Shown piece by piece: positions 55,758-63,439 of a DNA stretch of 64,000 nt (positions are counted from its first letter, which is position 1; every line of letters starts with the position of its first letter). A model generated the notes under the pieces. It was given only the letters and a program-made list of their open reading frames with translations. It was not told the DNA's origin and made no database searches. The stretch comes from Catellatospora vulcania. GTDB lineage: Bacteria; Actinomycetota; Actinomycetes; Mycobacteriales; Micromonosporaceae. Location of the stretch: NCBI RefSeq assembly GCF_009720385.1, contig NZ_ML769302.1:530937-594936 (forward strand), given 5' to 3'. The translations under genes were made by a program, and so were the position numbers.

Positions 55758-56672
55758 ATGGTTGCTGTGCTGCCGGACCGGGTGTCGATTCGTGAGGTGG
55801 GCCCGCGTGACGGGCTGCAGAACGAGGACCCCGTGCCTACCGCCGACAAGGTCAGGCTGATCGACGCGCTGAGCGCCACCGGCGTCGGCCGCATCGAGGC
55901 CGTGTCATACGTGCACCCCAAGGCGATCCCGCAGATGGCCGACGCCGACGAGGTGTGGAGCACGGCGGCCCGCGACCCGAAGGTGCGCTACAGCGCCCTG
56001 GTGCCCAACCTGCGCGGTGCCCAGCGGGCCCTGGCCGGCGGGTTCACCGAGGTCGAGGTGGTGGTGTCGGCCAGCGACACGCACAACCGCCGCAACATCA
56101 ACCGCGCCACCGAGGAGTCGCTGGACGAGATCGCCCAGCTCATCCCCGCGCTGCACGAGGGCGGTTCCACCGCCGAGGTGATCATCGCGACGAGCTTCGG
56201 CTGCCCGTACGAGGGGGACGTGGATCCGAAGCGAGTGGCCGCGATCGTGGACCGGGTCGTCGCCGACGGGGCGGACCGGGTGGCGTTCGGCGACACCACC
56301 GGGATGGGCACCCCGCGCCGGGTACGCGAGCTGCTGTCGATCGTCCGCGAGCGGCACCCGGACGTGCCGATGCTGCTGCACTTCCACAACACCCGCGGCA
56401 CCGGCCTGGCCAACATCCTGACGGCGCTGGAGTTCGGCATCACCGAGTACGACGCCAGCGTCGGCGGCCTGGGCGGGTGCCCGTACGCGCCGGGCGCGTC
56501 GGGCAACGTGGCCACCGAGGAGGTCGTGCACATGCTGCACGACATGGGCGTCGACACCGGGATCGACCTGGAGAAGCTGATCGAGGCGGCCCGGCTGGCC
56601 GAGCAGATCGTCGGCCGCGAGCTGCCCTCCGGAGTGCTGCGGGCGGGCCCGCGCAGCCGCACGGTGAGCTGA
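55758..56672 (+). CDS. Hydroxymethylglutaryl-CoA lyase
   Basis: The enzyme splits HMG-CoA into acetyl-CoA and acetoacetate, the last step of leucine breakdown. The 304-residue TIM-barrel protein has IREVGPRDGLQNE (metal Asp and catalytic Arg), EAVSYVHPKAIPQMAD, ATSFGCPYEG, GDTTGMGTP, LHFHNTRGTGLANI (metal His) and the signature GGLGGCPYAPGASGN with catalytic Cys near residue 240. ATG at 55758 has AAGG upstream. Confidence 0.95.
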   Translation: MVAVLPDRVSIREVGPRDGLQNEDPVPTADKVRLIDALSATGVGRIEAVSYVHPKAIPQMADADEVWSTAARDPKVRYSALVPNLRGAQRALAGGFTEVEVVVSASDTHNRRNINRATEESLDEIAQLIPALHEGGSTAEVIIATSFGCPYEGDVDPKRVAAIVDRVVADGADRVAFGDTTGMGTPRRVRELLSIVRERHPDVPMLLHFHNTRGTGLANILTALEFGITEYDASVGGLGGCPYAPGASGNVATEEVVHMLHDMGVDTGIDLEKLIEAARLAEQIVGRELPSGVLRAGPRSRTVS

Positions 56673-56697
56673 CGTCAAGGTACGCCGAAAATCGTTC

Positions 56698-56723
56698 GCA
56701 ACCGCGGGGTGGTCGCAGGCGTG
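56698..56723 (+). promoter_or_regulatory. ECF promoter of the sigma gene at 56763
   Basis: GCAACC (56698-56703) and GCGTG (56719-56723) are 15 bp apart, the same as for the sigma gene at 45668. The start codon is 39 bp further. Confidence 0.7.
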
Positions 56724-56762
56724 ACTGGTGGGTGACATGACAGCCACCAACGGGAGACCTGG

Positions 56763-57257
56763 ATGTCGCCACCCTCGTTCGACGAGTTCTACCTGAGCAG
56801 CAGGCAGCGGGTGCTGCGGTACGTCTATGCCGTCAACGGAGACCTGCAGGACGCGCAGGACGTGCTGCAGGAGGCGTACGCCCGGGCCTGGCAGCACTGG
56901 GGCCGGATCGGCGACTACGGCGACCCGGAGGCCTGGGTCCGCACCGTCGCGTACCGCATCGCGGTGAGCCGCTGGCGGCGCACGAAGTCCGCGCTGACCG
57001 CCCATCGCCGGCACGGCGCGGAGCCGGCCGCTCCAGCGCCGGACGAGAACACCGTGGCACTGGTGACCGCGTTGCGCGGCATACCCGAGGACCAGCGCCG
57101 GGCCATCGTGCTGCACCACCTCGCGGGCCGGTCCGTCGCGGAAATCGCCGCCGAGACCGGTGTCGCCGAGGGCACCGTCAAGGCCCGGCTCTCCCGCGGC
57201 CGCCAGGCACTCGCCCCCCTGCTCCGTACCGAGACGACGGGACGCCGCCATGCGTGA
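56763..57257 (+). CDS. ECF RNA polymerase sigma factor
   Basis: A 164-residue sigma. Region 2: FDEFYLSSRQRVLRYVYAVNGDLQDAQDVLQEAYARAW and WVRTVAYRIAVSRWRR. Region 4: IPEDQRRAIVLHHLAGRSVAEIAAETGVAEGTVKARLSRGRQAL. GGGAGACCTGG precedes the ATG. Its end overlaps the start of the membrane protein gene by eight bases. The arrangement copies the 45668-46952 pair. Confidence 0.93.
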   Translation: MSPPSFDEFYLSSRQRVLRYVYAVNGDLQDAQDVLQEAYARAWQHWGRIGDYGDPEAWVRTVAYRIAVSRWRRTKSALTAHRRHGAEPAAPAPDENTVALVTALRGIPEDQRRAIVLHHLAGRSVAEIAAETGVAEGTVKARLSRGRQALAPLLRTETTGRRHA

Positions 57258-58047
57258 TGATCTCGATCAGCAGTTCGCCGGATTCGGCGCAGAACTCCCA
57301 CCGGTGGCGTGGGCCTCGCCCACCGAGATCCGGCGTCGCGGCGACCGGCGGCGGCTCGTACGGACGGCCGCCACGGGCGCGGCCGCGGTCTTGCTGGTGG
57401 TGACCGGCGTGAGCACGGCCATGGCGCTCGGCGGCGGCTCAGCTGAACCGCAGCCGGGCGCATCGCCACAGGTCAGCGCGTCGGCGGGTGTCAGCGACAT
57501 CCCGTCCACCGCGCTGCTCACGCCGGCCGACATCGGCGCGGGCGTCGAGTTGATGCCGGGCGAGGTCGACGACCCGAGGTACGACTCGGTGGCCCGGTGC
57601 CAGTCCGAAGGGATGTGGGACGGCACCCCGAAGGCCCCGGTCGCCGGGTACGCGGTCCGCCGGACGGCGGCGTACCGCCTCGACCCGGCCCGGCAGACCG
57701 CGGAATACACCCAATGGGTGGGTGGCTACGCCTCGGCTGAGCTCGCCGCCCAGCAACTGGCCCATGACCGGGCGGGCTTCGAGCACTGTGCGCTCCTCGA
57801 CATGGGCGGCGGGTTCACCCACTCCTTCACGATCTCCGAGACCGGCTTCGCCGGAGACGAGTCCCTGCTGGTCACCTTCGTGGTCAAGATGCCGGACAAG
57901 CCCGACCGCACCTTCCTGTATGCCACGTTCCGGGTCGGCGCGGTGTATGCCGTGATCCACAACCGGGAGGGCACGTCGCCTGCCGAGGTGCGGCAGCTGG
58001 CTGTCCGGGCGGCGGAAAGGATCTGCGCGACGATGGCGGTCTGCTGA
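57250..58047 (+). CDS. Membrane-anchored protein paired with the sigma factor
   Basis: A 265-residue protein: cytoplasmic N-terminus (DDLDQQFAGFGAELPPVAW, RRRGDRRRLVR), a helix near 44-61 (TGAAAVLLVVTGVSTAMAL), a linker and an outside domain with LLTPADIGAGVELMPGEVDDPRY and YASAELAAQQLAHDRAGFEHC, and a C-terminal Cys. The domain resembles PknH/sensor-type extracellular domains of actinobacteria, though I cannot be certain. Anti-sigma role is inferred from gene order. Confidence 0.82.
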   Translation: MRDDLDQQFAGFGAELPPVAWASPTEIRRRGDRRRLVRTAATGAAAVLLVVTGVSTAMALGGGSAEPQPGASPQVSASAGVSDIPSTALLTPADIGAGVELMPGEVDDPRYDSVARCQSEGMWDGTPKAPVAGYAVRRTAAYRLDPARQTAEYTQWVGGYASAELAAQQLAHDRAGFEHCALLDMGGGFTHSFTISETGFAGDESLLVTFVVKMPDKPDRTFLYATFRVGAVYAVIHNREGTSPAEVRQLAVRAAERICATMAVC

Positions 58048-58065
58048 AATCGCGATGATGCAATG

Positions 58066-58103
58066 CGAACAGGGAGTGACCGTCGGTCACTCCCTGTCGC
58101 TTT
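58066..58103 (+). terminator. Terminator of the sigma operon
   Basis: ACAGGGAGTGACC and GGTCACTCCCTGT form a 13-bp stem with loop GTC, extended by GCG/CGC and followed by TTTT. Confidence 0.92.
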
Positions 58104-58421
58104 TCCGACTGTTACTGAACTCCAGAAGTAGATCAAATCGGACATAAGGAATAATTCGTGCCAGGAATGGCATTCGGCACCCCTGGAGATCGGACGGTTG
58201 ATCCGTGTCCGGCGAATGGCAGGCTCGTTGACCCTTGCGATGTCATAAATGCCCTATTTGTACGAGCCGATTCAGGTGACCACGAGCGCACGTCGACAGC
58301 CGGAGTGACCGTGCTCCGGCGCGCTCATCGTGCACATAGGTCGCTACGAAAAGTAGCCGTGACATGGCAAGACACTGCATCTCCCCGTGGCAATTCCAGA
58401 TCGAAAGGCACTGCGATTCAC
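58104..58421. promoter_or_regulatory. AT-richer leader region of the chaplin gene
   Basis: About 320 bp with lower GC than its surroundings (for instance GACATAAGGAATAATTC near 58141). The promoter and a long 5' leader of the chaplin gene probably lie here. The chaplin frame is open upstream to 58158, but that stretch has no signal-peptide character. No defined -35/-10 found. Confidence 0.45.
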
Positions 58422-59318
58422 ATGACTGCGACTTCGCTGGGCACGTGGACCAAGACGTCCGTGAAGGTCGGCGTCCTGTCCGCCGGCGTGCTGCTCGTCG
58501 GCGGTACGGGCGCGCACGCGGCTGACAACTGGAACACCTCCTTCAACAGCGGCATCGGCAGCGGCAACCAGATCAAGCTGCCGGTGCAGGCCCCGATCAA
58601 CATCTGCGGGATCGCCATCGGCATCCTGGGCAACGCCAACGCCAGCTGCACCGGTGGCAGCGAGGCCAACTACGGCGAGGACGCCCTGGCCACCGACTGG
58701 AGCGCCTTCGGCAACTCGGGCGTCCTGAGCGGCAACCAGGTGCTGGCCCCGATCCAGGTCCCGATCGACGCCTGCGGCGTCGGGGTCGGCGTGCTCGGCA
58801 ACGCCAACGCGTGGTGCGTCGGTGGCTCCGAGGCCAACCTGCCCGGCCAGCCCGGCGAGGACACCGACGAGGACCCGTACCCGCAGCCCTACGGCGAGCC
58901 GAGCTGGCACCAGCACAAGGGCAAGAACAAGACGAAGGACTTCGTGTCCACGGCGGCTCCGATCGAGAGCACCGTGGCGGAGAGCTCCCCGCTGGACGTC
59001 ATCACCGGCCTGCTGCCGATCAACGGGCTGACCAGTGGCCTGACCAGCGCGGTGGGCAACACCAGCGCCAGCGTCGGCATCGGCGCCAAGCAGGCGCAGC
59101 AGCAGCAGCTGATGAATGCACGCAAGAAGTGGCAGCACGCCGCGCCGAGCACCTGCGACCTGAACTGGAACACCTTCGGCAACTCGGGGATCCTGAGCGG
59201 CAACCAGGTGTTCGTGCCGGTCCAGGCGCCGATCGACGTCTCCGGCGTGGCCGTGGGCGCGCTGCTGGGCAACGCCAACGCGTCCAGCGTCGGCGGCTCG
59301 ACCGCGAACTTCTGCTGA
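58422..59318 (+). CDS. Secreted protein with three chaplin domains
   Basis: Chaplins are surface-active proteins that coat aerial hyphae and spores. This 298-residue protein has a signal peptide (VKVGVLSAGVLLVGGTGAHA) and chaplin domains at about 36-83, 90-137 and 245-298. Each has the pattern NxGxxSGNQ, PIxxCGxxxGxLGNANxxCxGG. Repeats 1 and 2 keep both cysteines. In repeat 3 they are serines (DVSGVAVGALLGNANASSVGG), with a Cys only at the very end. The middle is Lys/Gln-rich and disordered. No sorting signal is present. Confidence 0.9.
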   Translation: MTATSLGTWTKTSVKVGVLSAGVLLVGGTGAHAADNWNTSFNSGIGSGNQIKLPVQAPINICGIAIGILGNANASCTGGSEANYGEDALATDWSAFGNSGVLSGNQVLAPIQVPIDACGVGVGVLGNANAWCVGGSEANLPGQPGEDTDEDPYPQPYGEPSWHQHKGKNKTKDFVSTAAPIESTVAESSPLDVITGLLPINGLTSGLTSAVGNTSASVGIGAKQAQQQQLMNARKKWQHAAPSTCDLNWNTFGNSGILSGNQVFVPVQAPIDVSGVAVGALLGNANASSVGGSTANFC

Positions 59319-59334
59319 ACGATCTTCCCCACCA

Positions 59335-59368
59335 GAAAGGGCCGGCGCGGACGCGCGCCGGCCCTTTC
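59335..59368 (+). terminator. Terminator of the chaplin gene
   Basis: GAAAGGGCCGGCGCG and CGCGCCGGCCCTTTC form a 15-bp perfect stem with a four-base loop, 16 bp after the stop. Confidence 0.9.
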
Positions 59369-59416
59369 GCCTACCCCGCCGCCTACCCGCCCGCCGCCCG
59401 CCGCCCTGCCCCCCAC

Positions 59417-59487
59417 CTGCCGCAACTCTTAAAGACTTGCCGCATCCGGGGCCGACTGAGGCCGCGACTCTTTAAGAGTTGCGGCAG
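59417..59487. repeat. Intergenic palindrome upstream of the accD-acd operon
   Basis: CTGCCGCAACTCTTAAAGA and TCTTTAAGAGTTGCGGCAG are perfect 19-bp arms around a 33-nt spacer. Its core (GCAACTCTT) is shared with the element at 62293, so the two flank the operon. Confidence 0.88.
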
Positions 59488-59543
59488 GGGGCGCCGGTGG
59501 GTCGGCGGACGGGGGGAAGCGGCGCGTCTCACATGGTGGTAGC

Positions 59544-59558
59544 CTAACGATCGTTCAG
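59544..59558. promoter_or_regulatory. Putative TetR operator 4 (accD-acd promoter)
   Basis: CTAACGATCGTTCAG matches operator 1 in 12 of 15 positions and is a good palindrome (AACGATCGTT). It lies 29 bp before the carboxyltransferase start. Confidence 0.75.
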
Positions 59559-59587
59559 GTTGTGCCCGGTGGGAGGAGAGGCGCGTT

Positions 59588-61108
59588 ATGCACGAGGGAC
59601 TTGATGAGCTGAGAGAGCGCATCGGGGCCGGTGGGGCGCCGAAGTACCACCAGGCCAACGAGGCCAAGGGCAAGCTGTTCGCGCGCGAGCGCATCGCCCG
59701 GCTGGTGGACAAGGGCTCTTTCGTCGAGGATGGGATGTTCGCCAACGCGCTGGCGCACGGGTTGCCCGCCGACGGCGTGATCACGGGCCAGGCGACCATC
59801 GACGGCCGGGCGGTGTGCCTGATGGCCAACGACTCCACGGTCAAGGCCGGCAGCTGGGGCGCGCGCACCGTCGAGAAGATCATCAGGATCATCGAGCGGG
59901 CTTACGGCCAGGGCGTGCCCATGGTCTACCTGGTCGACTCGGCCGGCGCGCGCATCACCGACCAGGTCGACCTGTTCCCCGGCCGCCGGGGCGCGGGCAA
60001 CATCTTCTACCAGCAGGTGAAGTCCTCGGGCAGCATCCCGCAGGTGTGCGCCCTGTTCGGGCCGAGCGCGGCGGGCGGCGCCTACATCCCCGCGTTCTGC
60101 GACGTGGTCGCCATGGTCGACGGCAACGCCTCGATGTACCTGGGCTCGGACCGCATGGTCGAGATGGTCACCGGCGAGAAGACGACGCTGGAGGCGATGG
60201 GCGGCGCGAAGGTGCACACCGAGCAGTCCGGCGTCGGCCACTTCCTGTGCAAGGACGAGGACGAGGCGCTCGGCGTGGTCCGCCGCTACCTGTCCTTCCT
60301 GCCCGCCAACTGGACCGAGCAGCCGCCCGTGCAGGATTCGCTGCCCGCGCCGGAGACGGACCTGGCCGCGATCGTGCCGGAGAGCGAGCGCCGCGCGTTC
60401 GACATGCGCAAGCTGGTCAAGGGCCTGCTCGACGGCGGCGAGTACTTCGAGATCCAGGCGCGCTGGGCCAAGGAGCTGACGGTCGGCTTCGGCCGCCTCG
60501 ACGGCCAGGTCGTAGGCATCGTCGCCAACAACTCGTTGCACAAGGGTGGCGTTCTCTTCGTCGACTCGGCGGACAAGGCCAGCCGGTTCGTGCAGCTGTG
60601 CGACGCGTTCAACGTGCCGCTGCTGTTCCTGTGCGACGTGCCCGGCTTCATGGTCGGCAGCGCGGTCGAGCGGCAGGGCATCATCCGCCACGGCGCGAAG
60701 ATGGTCACCGCGATCAGCGAGGCGACCGTGCCGAAGATCTGCGTCGTGGTGCGCAAGGCTTACGGCGCCGGCCTCTACGCCATGGCCGGACCAGGGTTCA
60801 TGCCCGAGGCGACCATCGCGCTGCCCACCGCCAAGATCGCCGTCATGGGCGCCGAGGCCGCGGTGAACGCCGTCTACGCCAACAAGATCGCCGCGATCGA
60901 GGACGAGGCCGAGCGGGAGGCGTTCATCGCCGCCAAGCGCGCCGAGTACGAGACCGACATCGACCTGGTCCGGCTCGCCAGCGAGCTGGTCATCGACTCG
61001 ATCGTGGAGCCCGATCGGCTCCGCGACGAGCTCATCCAGCGGTACCGCGCCGCACAGGGCAAGGACCGTCACTTCTCACGCCGCCGACACGGCGTGACTC
61101 CTGTTTGA
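59588..61108 (+). CDS. Acyl-CoA carboxylase beta (carboxyltransferase) subunit
   Basis: The subunit moves the carboxyl group from biotin to an acyl-CoA. The 506-residue crotonase-fold protein has both halves: KLFARERIARLVDKGSFVE, ANDSTVKAGSWGARTVEK, DSAGARITDQ, GPSAAGGAYIPAFCD and TGEKTTLEAMGGAKVHTEQSG in the N-half. VGIVANNSLHKGGVLFVDSADKASRFVQLCDAFN, LFLCDVPGFMVGSAVERQGIIRHGAK and MGAEAAVNAVYANK are in the C-half. The substrate (methylcrotonyl-, propionyl- or another acyl-CoA) is not certain; linkage to HMG-CoA lyase and acyl-CoA dehydrogenase genes favours methylcrotonyl-CoA. Confidence 0.93.
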   Translation: MHEGLDELRERIGAGGAPKYHQANEAKGKLFARERIARLVDKGSFVEDGMFANALAHGLPADGVITGQATIDGRAVCLMANDSTVKAGSWGARTVEKIIRIIERAYGQGVPMVYLVDSAGARITDQVDLFPGRRGAGNIFYQQVKSSGSIPQVCALFGPSAAGGAYIPAFCDVVAMVDGNASMYLGSDRMVEMVTGEKTTLEAMGGAKVHTEQSGVGHFLCKDEDEALGVVRRYLSFLPANWTEQPPVQDSLPAPETDLAAIVPESERRAFDMRKLVKGLLDGGEYFEIQARWAKELTVGFGRLDGQVVGIVANNSLHKGGVLFVDSADKASRFVQLCDAFNVPLLFLCDVPGFMVGSAVERQGIIRHGAKMVTAISEATVPKICVVVRKAYGAGLYAMAGPGFMPEATIALPTAKIAVMGAEAAVNAVYANKIAAIEDEAEREAFIAAKRAEYETDIDLVRLASELVIDSIVEPDRLRDELIQRYRAAQGKDRHFSRRRHGVTPV

Positions 61109-61119
61109 GAGAGGCCGTG

Positions 61120-62265
61120 ATGACCGACTTCGGGCTGTCCGAGGAACACCGGGAACTGCGCGACACCGTGCGGCGCTTCGCCCAGGACAAGGTGGCGCCG
61201 GTGATCGGCGACCTGTACGAGCGGCACGAGTTCCCGTACGACCTGGTCCGCCAGATGGGCGAGATGGGGCTGTTCGGGCTGCCGTTCCCCAGCGAGTTCG
61301 GCGGGATGGACGGCGACTACCTCGCCCTGTGCATCGTGCTGGAGGAGCTGGCCCGGGTCGACTCGTCGCTGTCCATCACGCTGGAAGCGGCCATCTCGCT
61401 GGGGGCGATGCCGATCTACCGATTCGGCAGCGACGAGCAGAAGAAGCGCTGGCTGCCCGCCCTGATCAAGGGCGAGGCGCTGGCCGGGTTCGGCCTCACC
61501 GAGCCGGGGGCCGGCTCCGACGCGGGCGGCACGCGGACCACGGCCCGGCTGTCCGAGGACGGCACCGAGTGGATCATCAACGGCAGCAAGGCGTTCATCA
61601 CCAACTCCGGCACCACGATGACCAGCCTGGTCACCGTCACCGCGCGGACCGGCGAGGGCGAGATCTCCTCGATCATCGTGCCGTCGGGCACGCCCGGCTT
61701 CACGGTCGCGCCCGGCTACTCCAAGGTCGGCTGGTGCTCCTCGGACACCCACGAGCTGACCTTCGTCGACTGCCGGGTGCCGGTGGAGAACCTGCTCGGG
61801 CAGCGGGGCCGCGGCTTCGCGCAGTTCCTGCAGATCCTCGACGAGGGCCGGATCGCCATCGCCGCGCTGTCCACGGGCCTGGCCCAGGGCTGCGTCGACG
61901 AGTCGCTGAAGTACGCGTCGCAGCGTGAGGCCTTCGGGCACACGATCGGGTCGTACCAGGCCATCCAGTTCATGATCGCGGACATGGAGACGCGCGCCCA
62001 CACCGCGCGGCTGGCCTGGCGCGACGCGGCGCAGCGGCTGGTCGCCGGCGAGGACTTCAAGCGCCAGGCGGCAATCGCGAAGCTGCACGCCAGTACGGTC
62101 GCGGTGGACAACGCCCGGGACGCCACGCAGATCCACGGCGGCTACGGCTTCATGAACGAGTTCCCGGTCGCCCGCATGTGGCGCGACAGCAAGATCCTCG
62201 AAATCGGCGAAGGCACCTCCGAGATCCAGCGCATGATCATCGCCCGCGACCTCGGCCTCCGCTGA
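61120..62265 (+). CDS. Acyl-CoA dehydrogenase
   Basis: An FAD enzyme that introduces a 2,3 double bond into acyl-CoA. The 381-residue protein has GFGLTEPGAGSDAGGTRTTA, WIINGSKAFITNSG, GWCSSDTHELTFVDCRVPVENLLG, REAFGHTIGSYQAIQFMIADM, ATQIHGGYGFMNEFPVARMWRD and EIGEGTSEIQRMIIAR. The Glu in GEGTSEI fits the catalytic base of short-chain type enzymes. The helix-G Glu of isovaleryl-CoA dehydrogenase is replaced by Gly (LDEGRIAIA), so the substrate is open. It lies 11 bp after the carboxylase gene, in one operon. Confidence 0.94.
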   Translation: MTDFGLSEEHRELRDTVRRFAQDKVAPVIGDLYERHEFPYDLVRQMGEMGLFGLPFPSEFGGMDGDYLALCIVLEELARVDSSLSITLEAAISLGAMPIYRFGSDEQKKRWLPALIKGEALAGFGLTEPGAGSDAGGTRTTARLSEDGTEWIINGSKAFITNSGTTMTSLVTVTARTGEGEISSIIVPSGTPGFTVAPGYSKVGWCSSDTHELTFVDCRVPVENLLGQRGRGFAQFLQILDEGRIAIAALSTGLAQGCVDESLKYASQREAFGHTIGSYQAIQFMIADMETRAHTARLAWRDAAQRLVAGEDFKRQAAIAKLHASTVAVDNARDATQIHGGYGFMNEFPVARMWRDSKILEIGEGTSEIQRMIIARDLGLR

Positions 62266-62292
62266 CCCTGCCCCCCGCGCCCCTTCTCCTGC

Positions 62293-62355
62293 CGCAACTC
62301 TTGAGGAGTCGCGCCTTTCCGGCGGTCCGGAAGGCACGACTCCTCAAGAGTTGTG
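62293..62355. repeat. Intergenic palindrome after the acd gene
   Basis: CGCAACTCTTGAGGAGTCG pairs with CGACTCCTCAAGAGTTGTG over 19 bp with one G-U, around a second dyad CCTTTCCGG/CCGGAAGG. It may terminate the operon. Confidence 0.88.
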
Positions 62356-62371
62356 CGGGGGAACGGCCGGG

Positions 62372-63175
62372 TCAGGGCGTAGGGAGGAGGCGGGCGGCGT
62401 CGGTGAAGACGGTGGTGATGGCGGCGGTGCGGGTGGGGGTGCCTTCCCAGCCGTGGTCGAAGACGACGGCCACGTGGTCGCCCCGGCGGATCACGGCGAT
62501 GAGGTATCGCGCCTCTCGGGGTGAGGCCTCCTGCGGTTGCAGGTAGCGGTGGTGCAGTACCAGCCGCAGTGACTCGTCGCCCAGCTTCGGCGCGGTGACC
62601 AGGGAGTACTCGTAGCGGGCGCCGTCGCGGGTGTAGGAGCCGCAGCGGTTCACGGCCGCGCGCAGGTCGGCCAGGTAGTTCCGGGCGCCGCCGGCCGAAT
62701 AGCGGGTGACCGTGTGGTCGTAACTGTCGGTGGAGATCTCGCCGGGGGTGCTGCTGCTGTTCCACAGCCGGCGGCCGCCGCGCCGGTCGGCGACCAGCGC
62801 CTCGCTGGGCAGCGTGCCCGTAGCGCACACCCGCGGCAGGATGTCGTACCCCGCCGGGTCCGGCTCGCCGGGCGGGGCCGGCCGGACGTGATAGCAGAGC
62901 TCGCCCCGGTCCTCGGTGAACGTGCCCGGCAGGAACAGCGCGTCGGCGATGAGGCCCGGGTAGGTGTCCAGGCAGCGGCCGCCCGCAGGCGGCTCGGGCG
63001 ACGGCTGCGCGGACGGTTGCCCGGTCGGCTCCGGGCTCGCCGGGGCGAGCGTTTGCGACGTGCCGGACGCCGGCGCGGTGACCGGCGGGGGCCCCGGCCG
63101 GTCGCAGCCCCCGGCCAGCGCTGCGACCAGCGCTGATACGGCCAGCACGCGCCACGGAATGTTCGGTGCGGTCAT
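62372..63175 (-). CDS. Secreted lipoprotein of unknown function
   Basis: A 267-residue lipoprotein: signal peptide NIPWRVLAVSALVAALAGGC with lipobox Cys24, a Pro/Ser/Thr linker to about residue 66, and a domain with GRCLDTYPGLIADALFLPG, GYDILPRVCATGTLPSEALV, RNYLADLRAAVNRCGSYTRDG and HRYLQPQEASP. Four cysteines suggest two disulphides. I do not recognise the domain. GGAAGGAGCGCTC precedes the ATG. CCGCAACCTT on the minus strand near 63344-63353 resembles an ECF -35, but the spacing to GCGTG is one base longer. Confidence 0.8.
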   Translation of the reverse strand: MTAPNIPWRVLAVSALVAALAGGCDRPGPPPVTAPASGTSQTLAPASPEPTGQPSAQPSPEPPAGGRCLDTYPGLIADALFLPGTFTEDRGELCYHVRPAPPGEPDPAGYDILPRVCATGTLPSEALVADRRGGRRLWNSSSTPGEISTDSYDHTVTRYSAGGARNYLADLRAAVNRCGSYTRDGARYEYSLVTAPKLGDESLRLVLHHRYLQPQEASPREARYLIAVIRRGDHVAVVFDHGWEGTPTRTAAITTVFTDAARLLPTP

Positions 63176-63439
63176 GAGCGCTCCTTCCACCGGTCGACCG
63201 CGGCACGGCCGAGGTCCCCGTCGTATACCGGACCGCCCCGTGACGGCCCGGTGACTGAAGACACTCGATGGGCGGCGATCCGGTTGCGGCCTGTCGCCGG
63301 TCGGACAGTGCCGCTCGGGCCCGGCACGCGGCCGGTCGGCGGAAAGGTTGCGGTGTGACACCGGTCATGCCCGGTGAGTGCGCCAAAAAGTAGACGCTCG
63401 ACTCCCACGTTCGGTTTCGGATGCGTAGTCTTTGCGGCC

